Positions 37,103 to 46,232 of a stretch of 64,000 bases of DNA are shown in pieces. The notes below the pieces were generated by a model. That model was not told the origin of the DNA and did not search any database. It saw nothing but the letters and a program-made list of their open reading frames with translations. Location: positions 248,001 through 312,000 of the forward strand of contig NZ_JAUSSF010000002.1 in NCBI RefSeq assembly GCF_030812195.1, read 5' to 3'. A program made the position numbers and the translations under genes. The stretch comes from Chryseobacterium lathyri. GTDB taxonomy: Bacteria > Bacteroidota > Bacteroidia > Flavobacteriales > Weeksellaceae. Numbering within the stretch: the first letter of the stretch is position 1; each line of letters begins with the position of its first letter.

Positions 37103-40066
37103 TTATTTCAGTTTCTTCTTAACAGCTACTTCTTCGTAAACTTCAAGAATATCTCCAACTTCAATATCGTTATAACCTTTCAGGTTCAATCCACACTCGT
37201 AACCTTTGGTTACTTCTCTTACATCATCTTTGAAACGCTTCAAGCTTTCCAGCTCTCCGTCAAATTTAACGATACCATCTCTAAGTACTCTTACTTTAGA
37301 CTGTCTGGTTACTTTACCTGAAAGAACCATACATCCTGCAATGGTACCTACTTTAGAAATTTTGAATACTTCTCTGATTTCAACATTACCGATTACCTGT
37401 TCTTTGATTTCAGGAGAAAGCATACCTTCCATCGCTTCTTTAACCTCATCAATGGCAGCATAAATTACTGAATATGTTCTGATCTCTATTTCCTCCTTAT
37501 CAGCCAATTCTTTAGCATTAGCACCGGCTCTAACATTAAATCCGATAATAATTGCGTCAGAAGCGGTTGCTAAGTTAACATCAGATTCAGTAATCTGTCC
37601 AACACCTTTATGAAGAATATTTACATTGATCTCTGCTGTAGATAATCTCTGCAATTGATCAGATAATGCTTCTACAGAACCATCAACGTCACCTTTAAGG
37701 ATAATATTCAATTCTTTGAACTCACCTAATGCAATTCTTCTTCCAAGTTCTTCAAGTGTAGTATGCTTCTTAGTTCTTATTGAAAGTTCTCTTTGCAACT
37801 GCTCTCTCTTATTGGCGATTGTTTTAGCTTCGCTTTCATCTGAATATACCTTAAACTTATCACCAGCTGTTGGTGCCCCATCAAGGCCTAAGATCGTAAC
37901 AGGGATTGAAGGGCCGGCTTCTTTAAGGTTTCTGCCTCTTTCATCAAGCATAGCTTTTACCTTACCGTGGTTTTTACCTGCCACTACATAATCTCCAACT
38001 TTTAAGGTTCCGGTCTGCACTAACATTGTAGCAACATATCCTCTTCCTTTATCTAATGAAGCTTCAATAACAACTCCCTGAGCTGCTCTATCAGGATTAG
38101 CCTTCAGATCAAGCATTTCTGCCTGAAGCAATACTTTTTCCAAAAGAACATCCATATTGTTACCGAACTTCGCAGAAATCTCCTGCGCCTGAACATTTCC
38201 ACCCCATTCCTCTACAAGGATATTCATCCCGGAAAGCTGCTGACGGATATTGTCAGGGTTAGCATTTGGTCTGTCCACTTTGTTTAAAGCAATGATCATT
38301 GGTACTCCTGCAGCCTGTGCGTGAGAAATTGCTTCTCTCGTTTGAGGCATCACATCATCATCGGCAGCAATTACAATAATTGCAATATCGGTAATCTGAG
38401 CACCTCTGGCTCTCATCGCGGTAAATGCCTCGTGACCCGGTGTATCTAAGAATGTAATTCTTTGTCCGTTTTCTAATTTTACGTTGTATGCTCCAATGTG
38501 CTGGGTAATACCTCCTGACTCACCAGCGATAACATTGGTTTTTCTGATGTAGTCAAGTAAAGACGTTTTACCGTGGTCAACGTGCCCCATTACCGTTACG
38601 ATTGGTGCTCTTGGGGAAAGATCCTCCTCAGTATCCATATCCTCTTCAGATTCTATCTCTTCAAGGTCAGCATCTGAGAATTCTATTTTATATCCAAATT
38701 CATCTGCAACTAACAATAAAGTGTCAGCTTCAAGTCTTTGGTTCATTGTTACCATTACACCTAAAGAGAAACAAGCAGAAATAACTTCTGTTGGAGAAAC
38801 ATTCATTAAACTCGCCAGTTCACCTACTGTGATGAATTCCGTAACTTTTAATGATCTGTCTTGAGCATCAATTTCTTGCTGACGTTCATCCTGCTCTCTA
38901 CGGTAGGTTCTTTTATCTTTTCTGTGTTTAGCAGATTTAGATTTACCTCCTTTATTGGTTAGTTTTTCAAGAGTTTCCTTGATTTGGTTTTTAACCTGCT
39001 CGTCGGTAAGCTCAACAGGCATAGTTCTCTGCCCCGGTCTGTTGTTGTTTCCGCCCGGACCTTTTTTGAATCCGCCTCCCTGACCTGGTGGGCGGCTTCC
39101 TTGGTTATTTCCGAAACGGTTTCCTCCCTGACCTCCTTGTCCTGGTGGACGGTTACCTCCTGGTCCACCTTGTCCTGGTGGGCGGTTTCCTCCGGGACCT
39201 CCCTGGCCTTGAGGACGGTTACCCTGACCTCCTTGGTTACCTTGGTTATTGGTATTATTTCCTGAGTTTTGGTTATTCCCTTGTCCCTGTTGATTTGGTC
39301 CTCCGGGCTTTTCAATTCTCTTTCTTTTCTTTTTAGCGCCTGAACCAGGTTTTGGTGCAAACTGCGTCAAGTCGATCTTTTCACCAACAATCTTAGGACC
39401 GTCAAGTTTCTGATAAACAGTTTCTATTTTCTGAGGTTCCTGAGATTCAGGCTCAGCTGGTTTTTGAGGTTCTGCCTTCTTTTCAGCAACAGGCTCAGGC
39501 TGTTTTGGAGTTTCTTTCACAGGTTCTGCCGGTTTTTCCTCTTCTTTTTTCTCCTCCATTTTGGGTTTATCTTTTTTTACAGGTCTATTTCTGGATTCTA
39601 TTTGGGACAGATCAATTTTATCCAGAACTTTGAATTCCTGTTTTTCAGGAGCTGCTTTAATTTCCGGTTCAGCCACAACTTCTTCTTTCTTTTCTTCAAC
39701 CGGCGTTGTTACAGGTGCTGATGCTGCAGGCACTTCTTCAACTTCAGGAGCTTTAGATTCCAGATCTATTTTACCTAAAATTTTAGTTTCCGGTTTGTTT
39801 GCTTTAGCTCTTATTACTTCAGGGGTTTTCTTTTCTTCAATTTCCAGTTTTTCTTCCGGAACTTTAGTGATCACCACCTCATGGGAAGCCTTTCTCTGTT
39901 CGCCGTCTTTGGCAAACTCAGCCTCCAATGCAGAATATGCCGCTTCTTCTAATTGAGCGTTAGGATTGTTTTCAACCTCGAAATCCTTTGACTGTAAAAA
40001 CTCTACTAATCTGGACATCGAAATATTGAATTCCTTAACCGCTTTATTTAATCTTATTTTTGGCAT
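37103..40066 (-). CDS. infB: Translation initiation factor IF-2
   Basis: A 987-residue GTPase that brings initiator tRNA to the 30S subunit. An N-terminal IF2_N helix ([24 protein letters not shown]) comes first. A long disordered region rich in Lys/Glu/Pro (about 60-235) and a Gly/Pro/Asn/Arg repeat region (about 255-350) follow. A second IF2_N-like segment ([24 protein letters not shown]) comes next. The G domain begins about residue 490 with GHVDHGKTS (P-loop at 494-502), DTPGHEAF and NKVD. C-terminal domains II-IV end in ...VAVKKKLK. It is the last gene of the rimP-nusA-infB operon, 77 bp after nusA. Confidence 0.97.
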   Translation of the reverse strand: MPKIRLNKAVKEFNISMSRLVEFLQSKDFEVENNPNAQLEEAAYSALEAEFAKDGEQRKASHEVVITKVPEEKLEIEEKKTPEVIRAKANKPETKILGKIDLESKAPEVEEVPAASAPVTTPVEEKKEEVVAEPEIKAAPEKQEFKVLDKIDLSQIESRNRPVKKDKPKMEEKKEEEKPAEPVKETPKQPEPVAEKKAEPQKPAEPESQEPQKIETVYQKLDGPKIVGEKIDLTQFAPKPGSGAKKKRKRIEKPGGPNQQGQGNNQNSGNNTNNQGNQGGQGNRPQGQGGPGGNRPPGQGGPGGNRPPGQGGQGGNRFGNNQGSRPPGQGGGFKKGPGGNNNRPGQRTMPVELTDEQVKNQIKETLEKLTNKGGKSKSAKHRKDKRTYRREQDERQQEIDAQDRSLKVTEFITVGELASLMNVSPTEVISACFSLGVMVTMNQRLEADTLLLVADEFGYKIEFSDADLEEIESEEDMDTEEDLSPRAPIVTVMGHVDHGKTSLLDYIRKTNVIAGESGGITQHIGAYNVKLENGQRITFLDTPGHEAFTAMRARGAQITDIAIIVIAADDDVMPQTREAISHAQAAGVPMIIALNKVDRPNANPDNIRQQLSGMNILVEEWGGNVQAQEISAKFGNNMDVLLEKVLLQAEMLDLKANPDRAAQGVVIEASLDKGRGYVATMLVQTGTLKVGDYVVAGKNHGKVKAMLDERGRNLKEAGPSIPVTILGLDGAPTAGDKFKVYSDESEAKTIANKREQLQRELSIRTKKHTTLEELGRRIALGEFKELNIILKGDVDGSVEALSDQLQRLSTAEINVNILHKGVGQITESDVNLATASDAIIIGFNVRAGANAKELADKEEIEIRTYSVIYAAIDEVKEAMEGMLSPEIKEQVIGNVEIREVFKISKVGTIAGCMVLSGKVTRQSKVRVLRDGIVKFDGELESLKRFKDDVREVTKGYECGLNLKGYNDIEVGDILEVYEEVAVKKKLK
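39061..39300 (-). repeat. Gly/Pro/Asn/Arg-rich tandem repeats inside infB
   Basis: The minus strand encodes repeats of the type [11 protein letters not shown] (three tandem units with variants [11 protein letters not shown] and [12 protein letters not shown]) flanked by Gly/Asn/Gln-rich sequence. In-frame repeat units mean that copy number can vary without breaking the gene. They lie in the disordered linker before the conserved IF-2 core. Confidence 0.75.
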
Positions 40067-40143
40067 CTATATTATTTACTATTTTTTTAATTCTTAAAAT
40101 TAAAGTATTTCTTTTTTACTGTTTATTAAAATTCATTAAAATC

Positions 40144-41379
40144 TTAATCTTCAAATTCTTCTCTTAGAATACGTTTTACATCTTCGATGGTTTCTTCTTC
40201 AAGATCTACCATATTTAAAAGACTTTCGGTATCCTTATCCAGTACTGATTTCGCAGTAGTAAGACCTACTTTCTTAAATTCATCCAAAATCCACTGCTCA
40301 ATATCGTCATTAAATTCTCTCAAATCAACATCGTCATCCTCGCTGGATTCTCTATAAACATCTATTTCATATCCGGATAACCAAGAAGCCAGTCTGATAT
40401 TCTGTCCTTGTTTTCCGATTACTTTGGAAATCTCTTCAACCGGAGTATAAACTAACGCATAGTTTGCATCCTCGTTGATGTCAATCTTGTTGATAGTAAC
40501 ATTCCCTAAAGCTCTTTTCACCATAATTTCAGGGTTTTTAGACCACTGAATCACATCGATGTTTTCATTTCTCAACTCTCTTACAACCCCATGAATTCTG
40601 GATCCTTTCACTCCCACACAAGCTCCTACAGGATCTATTCTGTCATCATAAGCATCTACTGCAATCTTCGCCTTCTCACCAGGAATCCTTACTACTTTCT
40701 TAAGCATGATCGTTCCATCCTGGATTTCAGGAATTTCCAGCTCTAGTAATTTCTCTAGAAATTTAGGTGCAGTTCTGGAAATAATAATCTGGGGTTTTGA
40801 CCCTTTAAAATCTACTGTTTCAACAATAGCTCTGATATTTTCGCCTTTTTTAAAAAAGTCGGACGGGATCTGGTTTTCTTTTGGCAGAATAAATTCATTC
40901 TCCTCATCATCCAATAAGATCACATGTTTGTGACGGATGTGGTGGATCTCTCCAATAACAATCTCCCCAATTTTATCTCTGAACTGCTCATAAAGCATTG
41001 CATTATTATGTTCCTGAAGTTTTGTAGCCAGGATCTGCTTTAAGGTAAGAATATTTCTTCTACCCAGCTGGGCAACAGGAATTTCCATTGTAAAATCTTC
41101 GCCAACTTCAAAAGTAGGATCAATCTTCTTAGCTTCAGAAAGTTCGATTTCCAGATCGTCATCTTCAGACATTTCGTCCTCTACAATCGTTTTATTTAAA
41201 AATATCTGAAAATCTCCTTTATCAGGGTTCACAATTACATCAAAATGATCATCTGAATCAAATCTCTTTCTCAAAAGGGTCTTCAGTGAATCTTCAATAA
41301 TTGCCATAAGATCAATCTTACTGATCCCTTTTTCGTCTTTAAAATCACCAAAGGATTCAATCAACGCTATATTATCCAT
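40144..41379 (-). CDS. nusA: Transcription termination/antitermination factor NusA
   Basis: A 411-residue RNA polymerase-binding factor. The N-terminal domain (MDNIALIESFGDFKDEKGIS) precedes an S1 domain (about 130-200, GEIVIGEIHHIRHKHVILL). Two KH domains follow, with DPVGACVGVKGSRIHGVVRELRNE (KH1) and VIGKQGQNIRLASWLSGYEI (KH2). The E. coli-type C-terminal acidic repeats are replaced by a short acidic tail (ESLLNMVDLEEETIEDVKR), as is normal outside proteobacteria. It lies between rimP (15 bp gap) and infB. Confidence 0.97.
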   Translation of the reverse strand: MDNIALIESFGDFKDEKGISKIDLMAIIEDSLKTLLRKRFDSDDHFDVIVNPDKGDFQIFLNKTIVEDEMSEDDDLEIELSEAKKIDPTFEVGEDFTMEIPVAQLGRRNILTLKQILATKLQEHNNAMLYEQFRDKIGEIVIGEIHHIRHKHVILLDDEENEFILPKENQIPSDFFKKGENIRAIVETVDFKGSKPQIIISRTAPKFLEKLLELEIPEIQDGTIMLKKVVRIPGEKAKIAVDAYDDRIDPVGACVGVKGSRIHGVVRELRNENIDVIQWSKNPEIMVKRALGNVTINKIDINEDANYALVYTPVEEISKVIGKQGQNIRLASWLSGYEIDVYRESSEDDDVDLREFNDDIEQWILDEFKKVGLTTAKSVLDKDTESLLNMVDLEEETIEDVKRILREEFED

Positions 41380-41394
41380 CTATTTTTTTTTCTT

Positions 41395-41862
41395 TTAAAA
41401 TTTAATTATTACTAACGCTTTTTTTATCTCAGAGTAAGGAATTTCTTTTTCCTCCTCCACATCCACTTTCCCTTTTCCGACATCTTTCGGTTTCCGGTAG
41501 CGTAAAATAAGTGTAATCTTTTCATCATCCACTTTTGCCAGCTCACCTTCAATTTTGGAAGAATCATTCAGCAATACTTCTATTTCTCTTCCGAAATTTT
41601 TCCGGAACTGTCTCGGAGCGGAAAGCGGCTCACTTAGTCCTGCAGACATCACCTGAAGGCTAAAATCATGCTCTTCACGGTCCATATTAAACTCTATAGC
41701 ACGGCTTGCATCAAGACAGTCCTGAAGCGTCACCCCATTATCACCATCCAAGATCACAGTAATATCATCTCCTGCAGAAAATTTCAGATCAACAAGAAAT
41801 AAATCCTTTCTGGTCTCAAGGAATTCATTCAATAATTCTTCAATTCTTTTTCTAAACTCCAT
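41395..41862 (-). CDS. rimP: Ribosome maturation factor RimP
   Basis: A 155-residue protein needed for maturation of the 30S subunit. It has the two-domain RimP architecture: an N-terminal alpha/beta domain with FLVDLKFSAGDDITVILDGDNGVTLQDC and the SAGLSEPL motif, and a C-terminal SH3-like domain with EIEVLLNDSSKIEGELAKVDDEKITL. It is first in the rimP-nusA-infB operon, the order conserved in many bacteria. Its leader contains a terminator-like hairpin and a small ORF that ends 7 nt before its ATG. Confidence 0.94.
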   Translation of the reverse strand: MEFRKRIEELLNEFLETRKDLFLVDLKFSAGDDITVILDGDNGVTLQDCLDASRAIEFNMDREEHDFSLQVMSAGLSEPLSAPRQFRKNFGREIEVLLNDSSKIEGELAKVDDEKITLILRYRKPKDVGKGKVDVEEEKEIPYSEIKKALVIIKF

Positions 41863-41869
41863 ACATTAA

Positions 41870-41920
41870 TTATCTTGATTTACCAGTACGAAAAAAGGCT
41901 TTCTTCCGAAGCCTTCCCAT
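41870..41920 (-). CDS. Possible 16-residue leader peptide upstream of rimP
   Basis: In the rimP leader, ATG at 41920 opens the frame MGRLRKKAFFRTGKSR, stopping at TAA (41870-41872), 7 nt before the rimP ATG. It spans both arms of the leader hairpin and is rich in Arg/Lys (seven of 16 residues). Translating ribosomes would open the hairpin. A chance ORF of this length is quite possible in any leader, so confidence is low. Confidence 0.3.
   Translation of the reverse strand: MGRLRKKAFFRTGKSR
41895..41915 (-). terminator. Terminator-like hairpin in the rimP operon leader
   Basis: On the minus strand AAGGCTT, a 7-nt loop, then AAGCCTT followed by TTTTC form an attenuator-like hairpin. It lies between the promoter (41941-41971) and rimP (start 41862). 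Position upstream of the first gene suggests attenuation rather than an end of transcription. Confidence 0.55.
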
Positions 41921-41940
41921 TTTTTCCCGTAAATCCACTG

Positions 41941-41971
41941 CAAATATACGCATTTTTTCTAAAAAAGCAAA
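41941..41971 (-). promoter_or_regulatory. Consensus promoter of rimP-nusA-infB
   Basis: Minus-strand TTTG (41968-41971), exactly 19 nt, then TATATTTG (41941-41948) match the Bacteroidetes promoter consensus with no mismatch. Initiation near 41934 gives a leader of about 72 nt. Confidence 0.82.
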
Positions 41972-42048
41972 ATCTACTTAATTATCAAGTAAATACCTTA
42001 AAATTTTTGATTAAGGTAAATTAAACAGGCAGGTGAAAGTATTTTTAT

Positions 42049-42056
42049 TATTTTTG
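42049..42056 (+). promoter_or_regulatory. Candidate -7 box of the polysaccharide locus
   Basis: TATTTTTG fits TAnnTTTG, 22 bp before the ugd start. No TTG is at the expected distance, so it is a half match. Confidence 0.4.
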
Positions 42057-42078
42057 TCTGAAATTAAAAACATACATT

Positions 42079-43395
42079 TTGAATATAACAATTGTAGGAA
42101 CAGGTTATGTAGGGCTGGTTACAGGTACTACCCTGGCAGAACTTGGCAATTCAGTATACTGTGTTGATATTGATGAAAAGAAAGTAGAAGGTATGAAAAA
42201 CGGCATTGTTCCCATCTATGAGCCGAACCTTGAAGAGATGTTTCTGAGAAACATTCAATCTGAAAGATTATTTTTCACCACCAATCTTAAAGAAGCTTTA
42301 GACAAAAGTGAAGTCATATACCTGGCGCTACCGACACCGCCAGGAGAAGACGGCTCTGCAGATCTTTCATATGTTATCCAGGTTGCCAATAATATCGGAG
42401 AAATGATGACGGCATATAAAGTCATCGTGAACAAAAGTACTGTTCCCGTAGGAACGGCAGACAAAGTAAGAGAAGTAATTGCTTCCAGAACAGACATCCC
42501 TTTTGATGTGGTTTCCAACCCGGAATTCTTAAGGGAAGGCTTTGCCGTAGAAGATTCCATGAACCCTTCGAGAGTAGTGGTAGGAGCAAGTTCTGAAAAG
42601 GCAAAATCTATTATGGCTAAGATTTACCAGCCATTCACGAATACAGGAATTCCGATCATCTTTATGGATGAGAAATCATCGGAGCTTACAAAATATGCAG
42701 CCAATTCATTCCTTGCCGTAAAAATCACTTTCATGAATGAAATTGCCAATTACTGTGAGAAAGTAGGTGCAGATGTGGATAAAGTAAGACTTGGGATGGG
42801 AAGTGATGACAGAATCGGGCACCGGTTTTTATTTCCAGGTATCGGATACGGCGGAAGCTGTTTCCCTAAAGATGTGAAAGCTCTTATAAAGTCCGGAATA
42901 CAGGAAGATTTCAACTTCCAAATCCTTGAGGCCACTGAAAAAGTAAATACTGCACAAAAGGTTATCCTGGTTTCAGAAATTGAAAAATACTTCGGAGGAA
43001 ATATCAGGGGAAAGAAAATTGCAATGTGGGGTTTAGCATTTAAAGCCAACACAGACGACATCCGTGAGGCGTCTTCTTTGGACAATATTGCTCTTTTATT
43101 GGAAAAAGGCGCAGAAATTGCCGCGTATGATGCAGTAGCAGAAAATAATGTACAGAAACTTCTTGGTGACAAAATATACTATGCAAAAGGAATGTATGAT
43201 GCCCTTGAAGGTGCAGATGCTTTATTTATTGCTACAGAATGGCCTGAGTTTAAAAATCCTAACTTTGAGCTGATGGCTAAGAAAATGAAAAATAAAGTCA
43301 TTTTTGACGGAAGAAATATGTATCCGCTGGAAATTCCCGAACAGAATGGGTTTCATTACAAGAGTATCGGAAGAAAGACCATAGAAAATAAATAA
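42079..43395 (+). CDS. ugd: UDP-glucose 6-dehydrogenase
   Basis: A 438-residue enzyme that oxidises UDP-glucose to UDP-glucuronate with NAD, giving a precursor for acidic polysaccharides. The N-terminal Rossmann motif is VGTGYVGLVTGTTLAELG. The catalytic Cys261 lies in IGYGGSCFPKD, and the C-terminal domain carries GKKIAMWGLAFKANTDDIREA. The start is TTG: no in-frame ATG precedes the conserved NITIVGTGYVG, and the frame begins there. It is the first gene of the surface-polysaccharide locus, abutting rfbB with no gap. Confidence 0.94.
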   Translation: MNITIVGTGYVGLVTGTTLAELGNSVYCVDIDEKKVEGMKNGIVPIYEPNLEEMFLRNIQSERLFFTTNLKEALDKSEVIYLALPTPPGEDGSADLSYVIQVANNIGEMMTAYKVIVNKSTVPVGTADKVREVIASRTDIPFDVVSNPEFLREGFAVEDSMNPSRVVVGASSEKAKSIMAKIYQPFTNTGIPIIFMDEKSSELTKYAANSFLAVKITFMNEIANYCEKVGADVDKVRLGMGSDDRIGHRFLFPGIGYGGSCFPKDVKALIKSGIQEDFNFQILEATEKVNTAQKVILVSEIEKYFGGNIRGKKIAMWGLAFKANTDDIREASSLDNIALLLEKGAEIAAYDAVAENNVQKLLGDKIYYAKGMYDALEGADALFIATEWPEFKNPNFELMAKKMKNKVIFDGRNMYPLEIPEQNGFHYKSIGRKTIENK

Positions 43396-44475
43396 ATGAA
43401 AAATATAATCATTACCGGAGGAGCCGGATTTATAGGTTCTCACGTTGTAAGGGAGTTTGTAAAAAATAATCCGGACACAACAATTATTAATCTGGACGCC
43501 CTTACTTACGCTGGAAATTTAGAAAACCTGAAGGATATTGAAAATGAGCCTAATTACGTTTTCGAAAAGGCAGACATTACAAAACCTGAAGAATTAAGAA
43601 AAGTATTCGAAAAATATAACCCGGATGCAGTAGTGCATTTGGCGGCAGAAAGTCATGTAGACAGAAGTATTACAGATCCGATGGCATTTATTAATACCAA
43701 TGTGAACGGCACAGCCAACCTTCTTAATCTATGTAAGGAATTCTGGACCTTAAATCCGGACCACACGCATGGAAGATTTCCTGATGGAAAAAGAAACAAT
43801 TTATTTTATCATGTTTCTACGGATGAAGTATACGGAAGTCTTGGCGAAACAGGTTTCTTTTTGGAAACTACCGCTTATGACCCGCAATCTCCATATTCAG
43901 CTTCAAAAGCAGCTTCTGATCACTTGGTAAGAGCGTATGGAAACACTTACGGAATGCCGTTCATCATATCAAACTGTTCAAACAATTACGGACCGAATCA
44001 TTTCCCTGAAAAACTAATTCCTCTGTGTATTTCAAATATTATTAATGAAAGACCATTACCAATTTACGGTGACGGGAAATATACAAGAGACTGGTTATTT
44101 GTGATTGATCACGCAAAAGGTATTCATCAAATCTTTAATGAAGCCAAAACCGGCGAGACTTACAATATTGGAGGGTTCAATGAATGGCAGAATATAGACC
44201 TGGTGAAAGAACTGATCAAGCAAATGGATTTCAAATTAGGAAAACCAGAGGGCCATTCTGAAAAATTAATCACTTTTGTAAAAGACAGACCGGGGCATGA
44301 TAAGCGTTATGCTATTGATGCTACTAAACTTAATAAAGATTTAGGATGGAAACCATCCGTGACTTTTGAGGAAGGCCTTTCAAAAACTATCGACTGGTAT
44401 CTGGAAAATAAAGAGTGGCTGGAAAATGTAACAAGTGGTGACTATCAGAAATACTACGAAAATCAGTATAATTAA
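43396..44475 (+). CDS. rfbB: dTDP-glucose 4,6-dehydratase
   Basis: A 359-residue SDR enzyme that converts dTDP-glucose to dTDP-4-keto-6-deoxyglucose. The NAD-binding motif GGAGFIGSHVV is at the N-terminus. HLAAESHVDRSI, VSTDEVYGSLG with the catalytic Thr-Asp-Glu, and YSASKAASDHLV with the Tyr-Lys pair follow. NCSNNYGPNHFPEKLIPL and RDWLFVIDHAKGI complete the family pattern. Its product feeds both amino-sugar branches in this locus. No rmlC or rmlD is visible next to it, so dTDP-rhamnose is not the evident product here. Confidence 0.97.
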   Translation: MKNIIITGGAGFIGSHVVREFVKNNPDTTIINLDALTYAGNLENLKDIENEPNYVFEKADITKPEELRKVFEKYNPDAVVHLAAESHVDRSITDPMAFINTNVNGTANLLNLCKEFWTLNPDHTHGRFPDGKRNNLFYHVSTDEVYGSLGETGFFLETTAYDPQSPYSASKAASDHLVRAYGNTYGMPFIISNCSNNYGPNHFPEKLIPLCISNIINERPLPIYGDGKYTRDWLFVIDHAKGIHQIFNEAKTGETYNIGGFNEWQNIDLVKELIKQMDFKLGKPEGHSEKLITFVKDRPGHDKRYAIDATKLNKDLGWKPSVTFEEGLSKTIDWYLENKEWLENVTSGDYQKYYENQYN

Positions 44476-44481
44476 CAAAAG

Positions 44482-45345
44482 ATGAAAGGCATTATACTAG
44501 CCGGAGGATCCGGAACAAGACTTTACCCTCTTACCATAGCCGTAAGCAAGCAACTGATGCCTGTTTATGATAAACCCATGATCTATTACCCTCTCTCAAC
44601 TTTGCTATTGGCTGGGATTAAGGATATTTTGATTATTACAACTCCTCATGACCAGGCAGGATTTATCAAACTTTTAGGCGATGGGTCTCAGATCGGTTGT
44701 AATATAGAGTATGTTGTACAGCCAAGCCCGGACGGACTGGCACAAGCCTTTATTTTAGGTGATACATTCATAGGCAGTGATCCTGTTGCATTGGTTTTAG
44801 GAGACAATATTTTCTATGGCTCTGAAATGGGTACTTTGCTGAAGAACAAAACCAATCCGGATGGTGGAGTGGTTTTTGCCTACCACGTTTCAGATCCCGA
44901 AAGATATGGTGTTGTGGAATTTGATGATAATTTTAAAGCCGTTTCCATTGAGGAAAAGCCTTCAAACCCAAAATCAAATTATGCAGTTCCCGGGTTATAT
45001 TTTTATGATAACGAGGTGGTGGAGATCGCAAAAAACATTCAGCCTTCTTCAAGAGGAGAACTTGAAATTACTGATGTCAACAATGTTTATTTAAGTAAAG
45101 GAAAACTTGAAGTAGGCGTTTTGGACAGGGGTACTGCATGGCTTGACACCGGAACTTTTGACTCCCTGAATGACGCTTCTGAATTTGTAAGTGTTATTGA
45201 AAAAAGACAGGGCTTCAAAATAGGCTGTATTGAAGAAATTGCGTTCCGTAATAAATTCATCAACGAAGAAAAGCTGCTGGAGACTGCTGAAAAATACGGT
45301 AAAAGCGGCTATGGTGAATACCTGAAGCAGCTCGTCCGAAAATAA
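44482..45345 (+). CDS. rfbA: Glucose-1-phosphate thymidylyltransferase
   Basis: A 287-residue nucleotidyltransferase that joins glucose-1-phosphate and dTTP to give dTDP-glucose. The N-terminal [11 protein letters not shown] nucleotide-binding motif, [20 protein letters not shown], the [10 protein letters not shown] metal-site segment and the [20 protein letters not shown] region are all characteristic. It lies 6 bp after rfbB and is followed by a palindromic terminator-like hairpin, which splits the locus into transcription units. Confidence 0.97.
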   Translation: MKGIILAGGSGTRLYPLTIAVSKQLMPVYDKPMIYYPLSTLLLAGIKDILIITTPHDQAGFIKLLGDGSQIGCNIEYVVQPSPDGLAQAFILGDTFIGSDPVALVLGDNIFYGSEMGTLLKNKTNPDGGVVFAYHVSDPERYGVVEFDDNFKAVSIEEKPSNPKSNYAVPGLYFYDNEVVEIAKNIQPSSRGELEITDVNNVYLSKGKLEVGVLDRGTAWLDTGTFDSLNDASEFVSVIEKRQGFKIGCIEEIAFRNKFINEEKLLETAEKYGKSGYGEYLKQLVRK

Positions 45346-45366
45346 AATTATCATATTTTGGATTTT

Positions 45367-45398
45367 AACAACTATTGGCCTTATAGCCGATAGTTGTT
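45367..45398 (+). terminator. Palindromic hairpin after rfbA (copy 1)
   Basis: AACAACTATTGGC and GCCGATAGTTGTT pair over 13 bp (one G-U) around CTTATA, followed by TTAATATAG. It closes the ugd-rfbB-rfbA unit. A close relative with paired base changes lies at 47444-47475. Confidence 0.65.
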
Positions 45399-45544
45399 TA
45401 ATATAGTATGTATCATATTCTCTCTAATTCGAAACCCCTATTTCATGCAATTTTTATACGGAGGTATATAATAATAACAGGCTGTACTCCGATAGTAATT
45501 TTATAATTAACTTTGAGGGCTTAAAGAATTATTTATAAACATTA

Positions 45545-45967
45545 ATGGAATACAATAAACCGCAAATCATTATATTCAATAAAATAGGATCATCAGATCT
45601 AGGCTATATTACCATAGCGGAGACGCAGAAAAATGTTCCTTTTGAGATAAAACGTGTCTACTGGACGTATTATACGCCTCATGATGTAACGAGAGGAGGA
45701 CATGCTCATAAAGCACTGCAGCAGTTTATATTTGCTGTTTCAGGAACCATTATCTTTAATACAGAGGACAAAGATGGCCATAAGGAAACTTTTACTTTAG
45801 ATCATCCTACAAAAGGTCTATACATTCCCAATCTGGTATGGCGAGACATTCAGTTTTCCCATAATGCAGTATTGTTGTGTCTGGCTTCAGAAGAATACAA
45901 TGAGGAAGATTATTTCAGAGATTATGAAGAATTTAAAAGGACAACAGACAAAAGTAAAAAAATATAA
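45545..45967 (+). CDS. fdtA: FdtA/QdtA family sugar 3,4-ketoisomerase (cupin)
   Basis: A 140-residue cupin enzyme that moves the keto group of dTDP-4-keto-6-deoxyglucose to C3. Sequence features are RGGHAHKALQQFIFAVSGT, with the His residues expected at the FdtA/QdtA active site, then PTKGLYIPNLVWRDI and the C-terminal YDYEEFKR-like end (FRDYEEFKR). It supplies the 3-keto intermediate for the aminotransferase 266 bp downstream. Galacto versus gluco product stereochemistry (FdtA or QdtA) cannot be told from motifs alone. A 199-bp gap with a hairpin separates it from rfbA, and 265 bp of decayed-looking sequence lies beyond it. Confidence 0.88.
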   Translation: MEYNKPQIIIFNKIGSSDLGYITIAETQKNVPFEIKRVYWTYYTPHDVTRGGHAHKALQQFIFAVSGTIIFNTEDKDGHKETFTLDHPTKGLYIPNLVWRDIQFSHNAVLLCLASEEYNEEDYFRDYEEFKRTTDKSKKI

Positions 45968-46232
45968 CAGATAATATCATGAAATCCAATAATAGTGAAA
46001 ATTCTAATAAGTAGGAATGTCAGAATAGGAGACAGTACCGCTATACTAGAAGCCACAGCATTATGTATGCAGGTTCTATTTTGGGAAGCATTTTATACAA
46101 ACCAAAGGATACATACCAAAACTTAAACCAAGAAATTCAGGTCAGTTTCATTACCCTAGGCCTTATAATTTCTCAAGAAATGTGTCTTGGGAAAATGAGG
46201 GTTGAAATTGAAATTAAAAAACGGTTACGAAA
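45968..46232 (+). other. Non-coding or decayed-coding stretch between fdtA and fdtB-like genes
   Basis: No complete gene is present. Short open stretches occur in all three plus frames: one starts KILISRNVRIGDSTAI at 45999, one reads KHFIQTKGYIPKLKPRNSG and ends ...SRNVSWENEG, and one runs about 60 codons to the codon just before the fdtB-like start. None begins with a convincing start and shows a family motif. A missing acyltransferase is the usual occupant of this place in Fdt clusters, but the remnant cannot be identified. Confidence 0.35.

Noticed and set aside
39061..39240. Short DNA repeats resembling a CRISPR array
   Set aside because: Repeats are in frame with infB, have no unique spacers and encode the Gly/Pro-rich linker.
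38959..39360. Open frame of 133 codons on the minus strand, overlapping infB
   Set aside because: It lies in another frame of the Gly/Pro repeat region of infB; the repeats keep it open, and the amino acid content is a by-product of the repeat.
45999..46046. Hexapeptide-like NVRIGDSTAI in the fdtA-fdtB gap as an acetyltransferase remnant
   Set aside because: One possible repeat is too little to name a family; kept only as decayed sequence.
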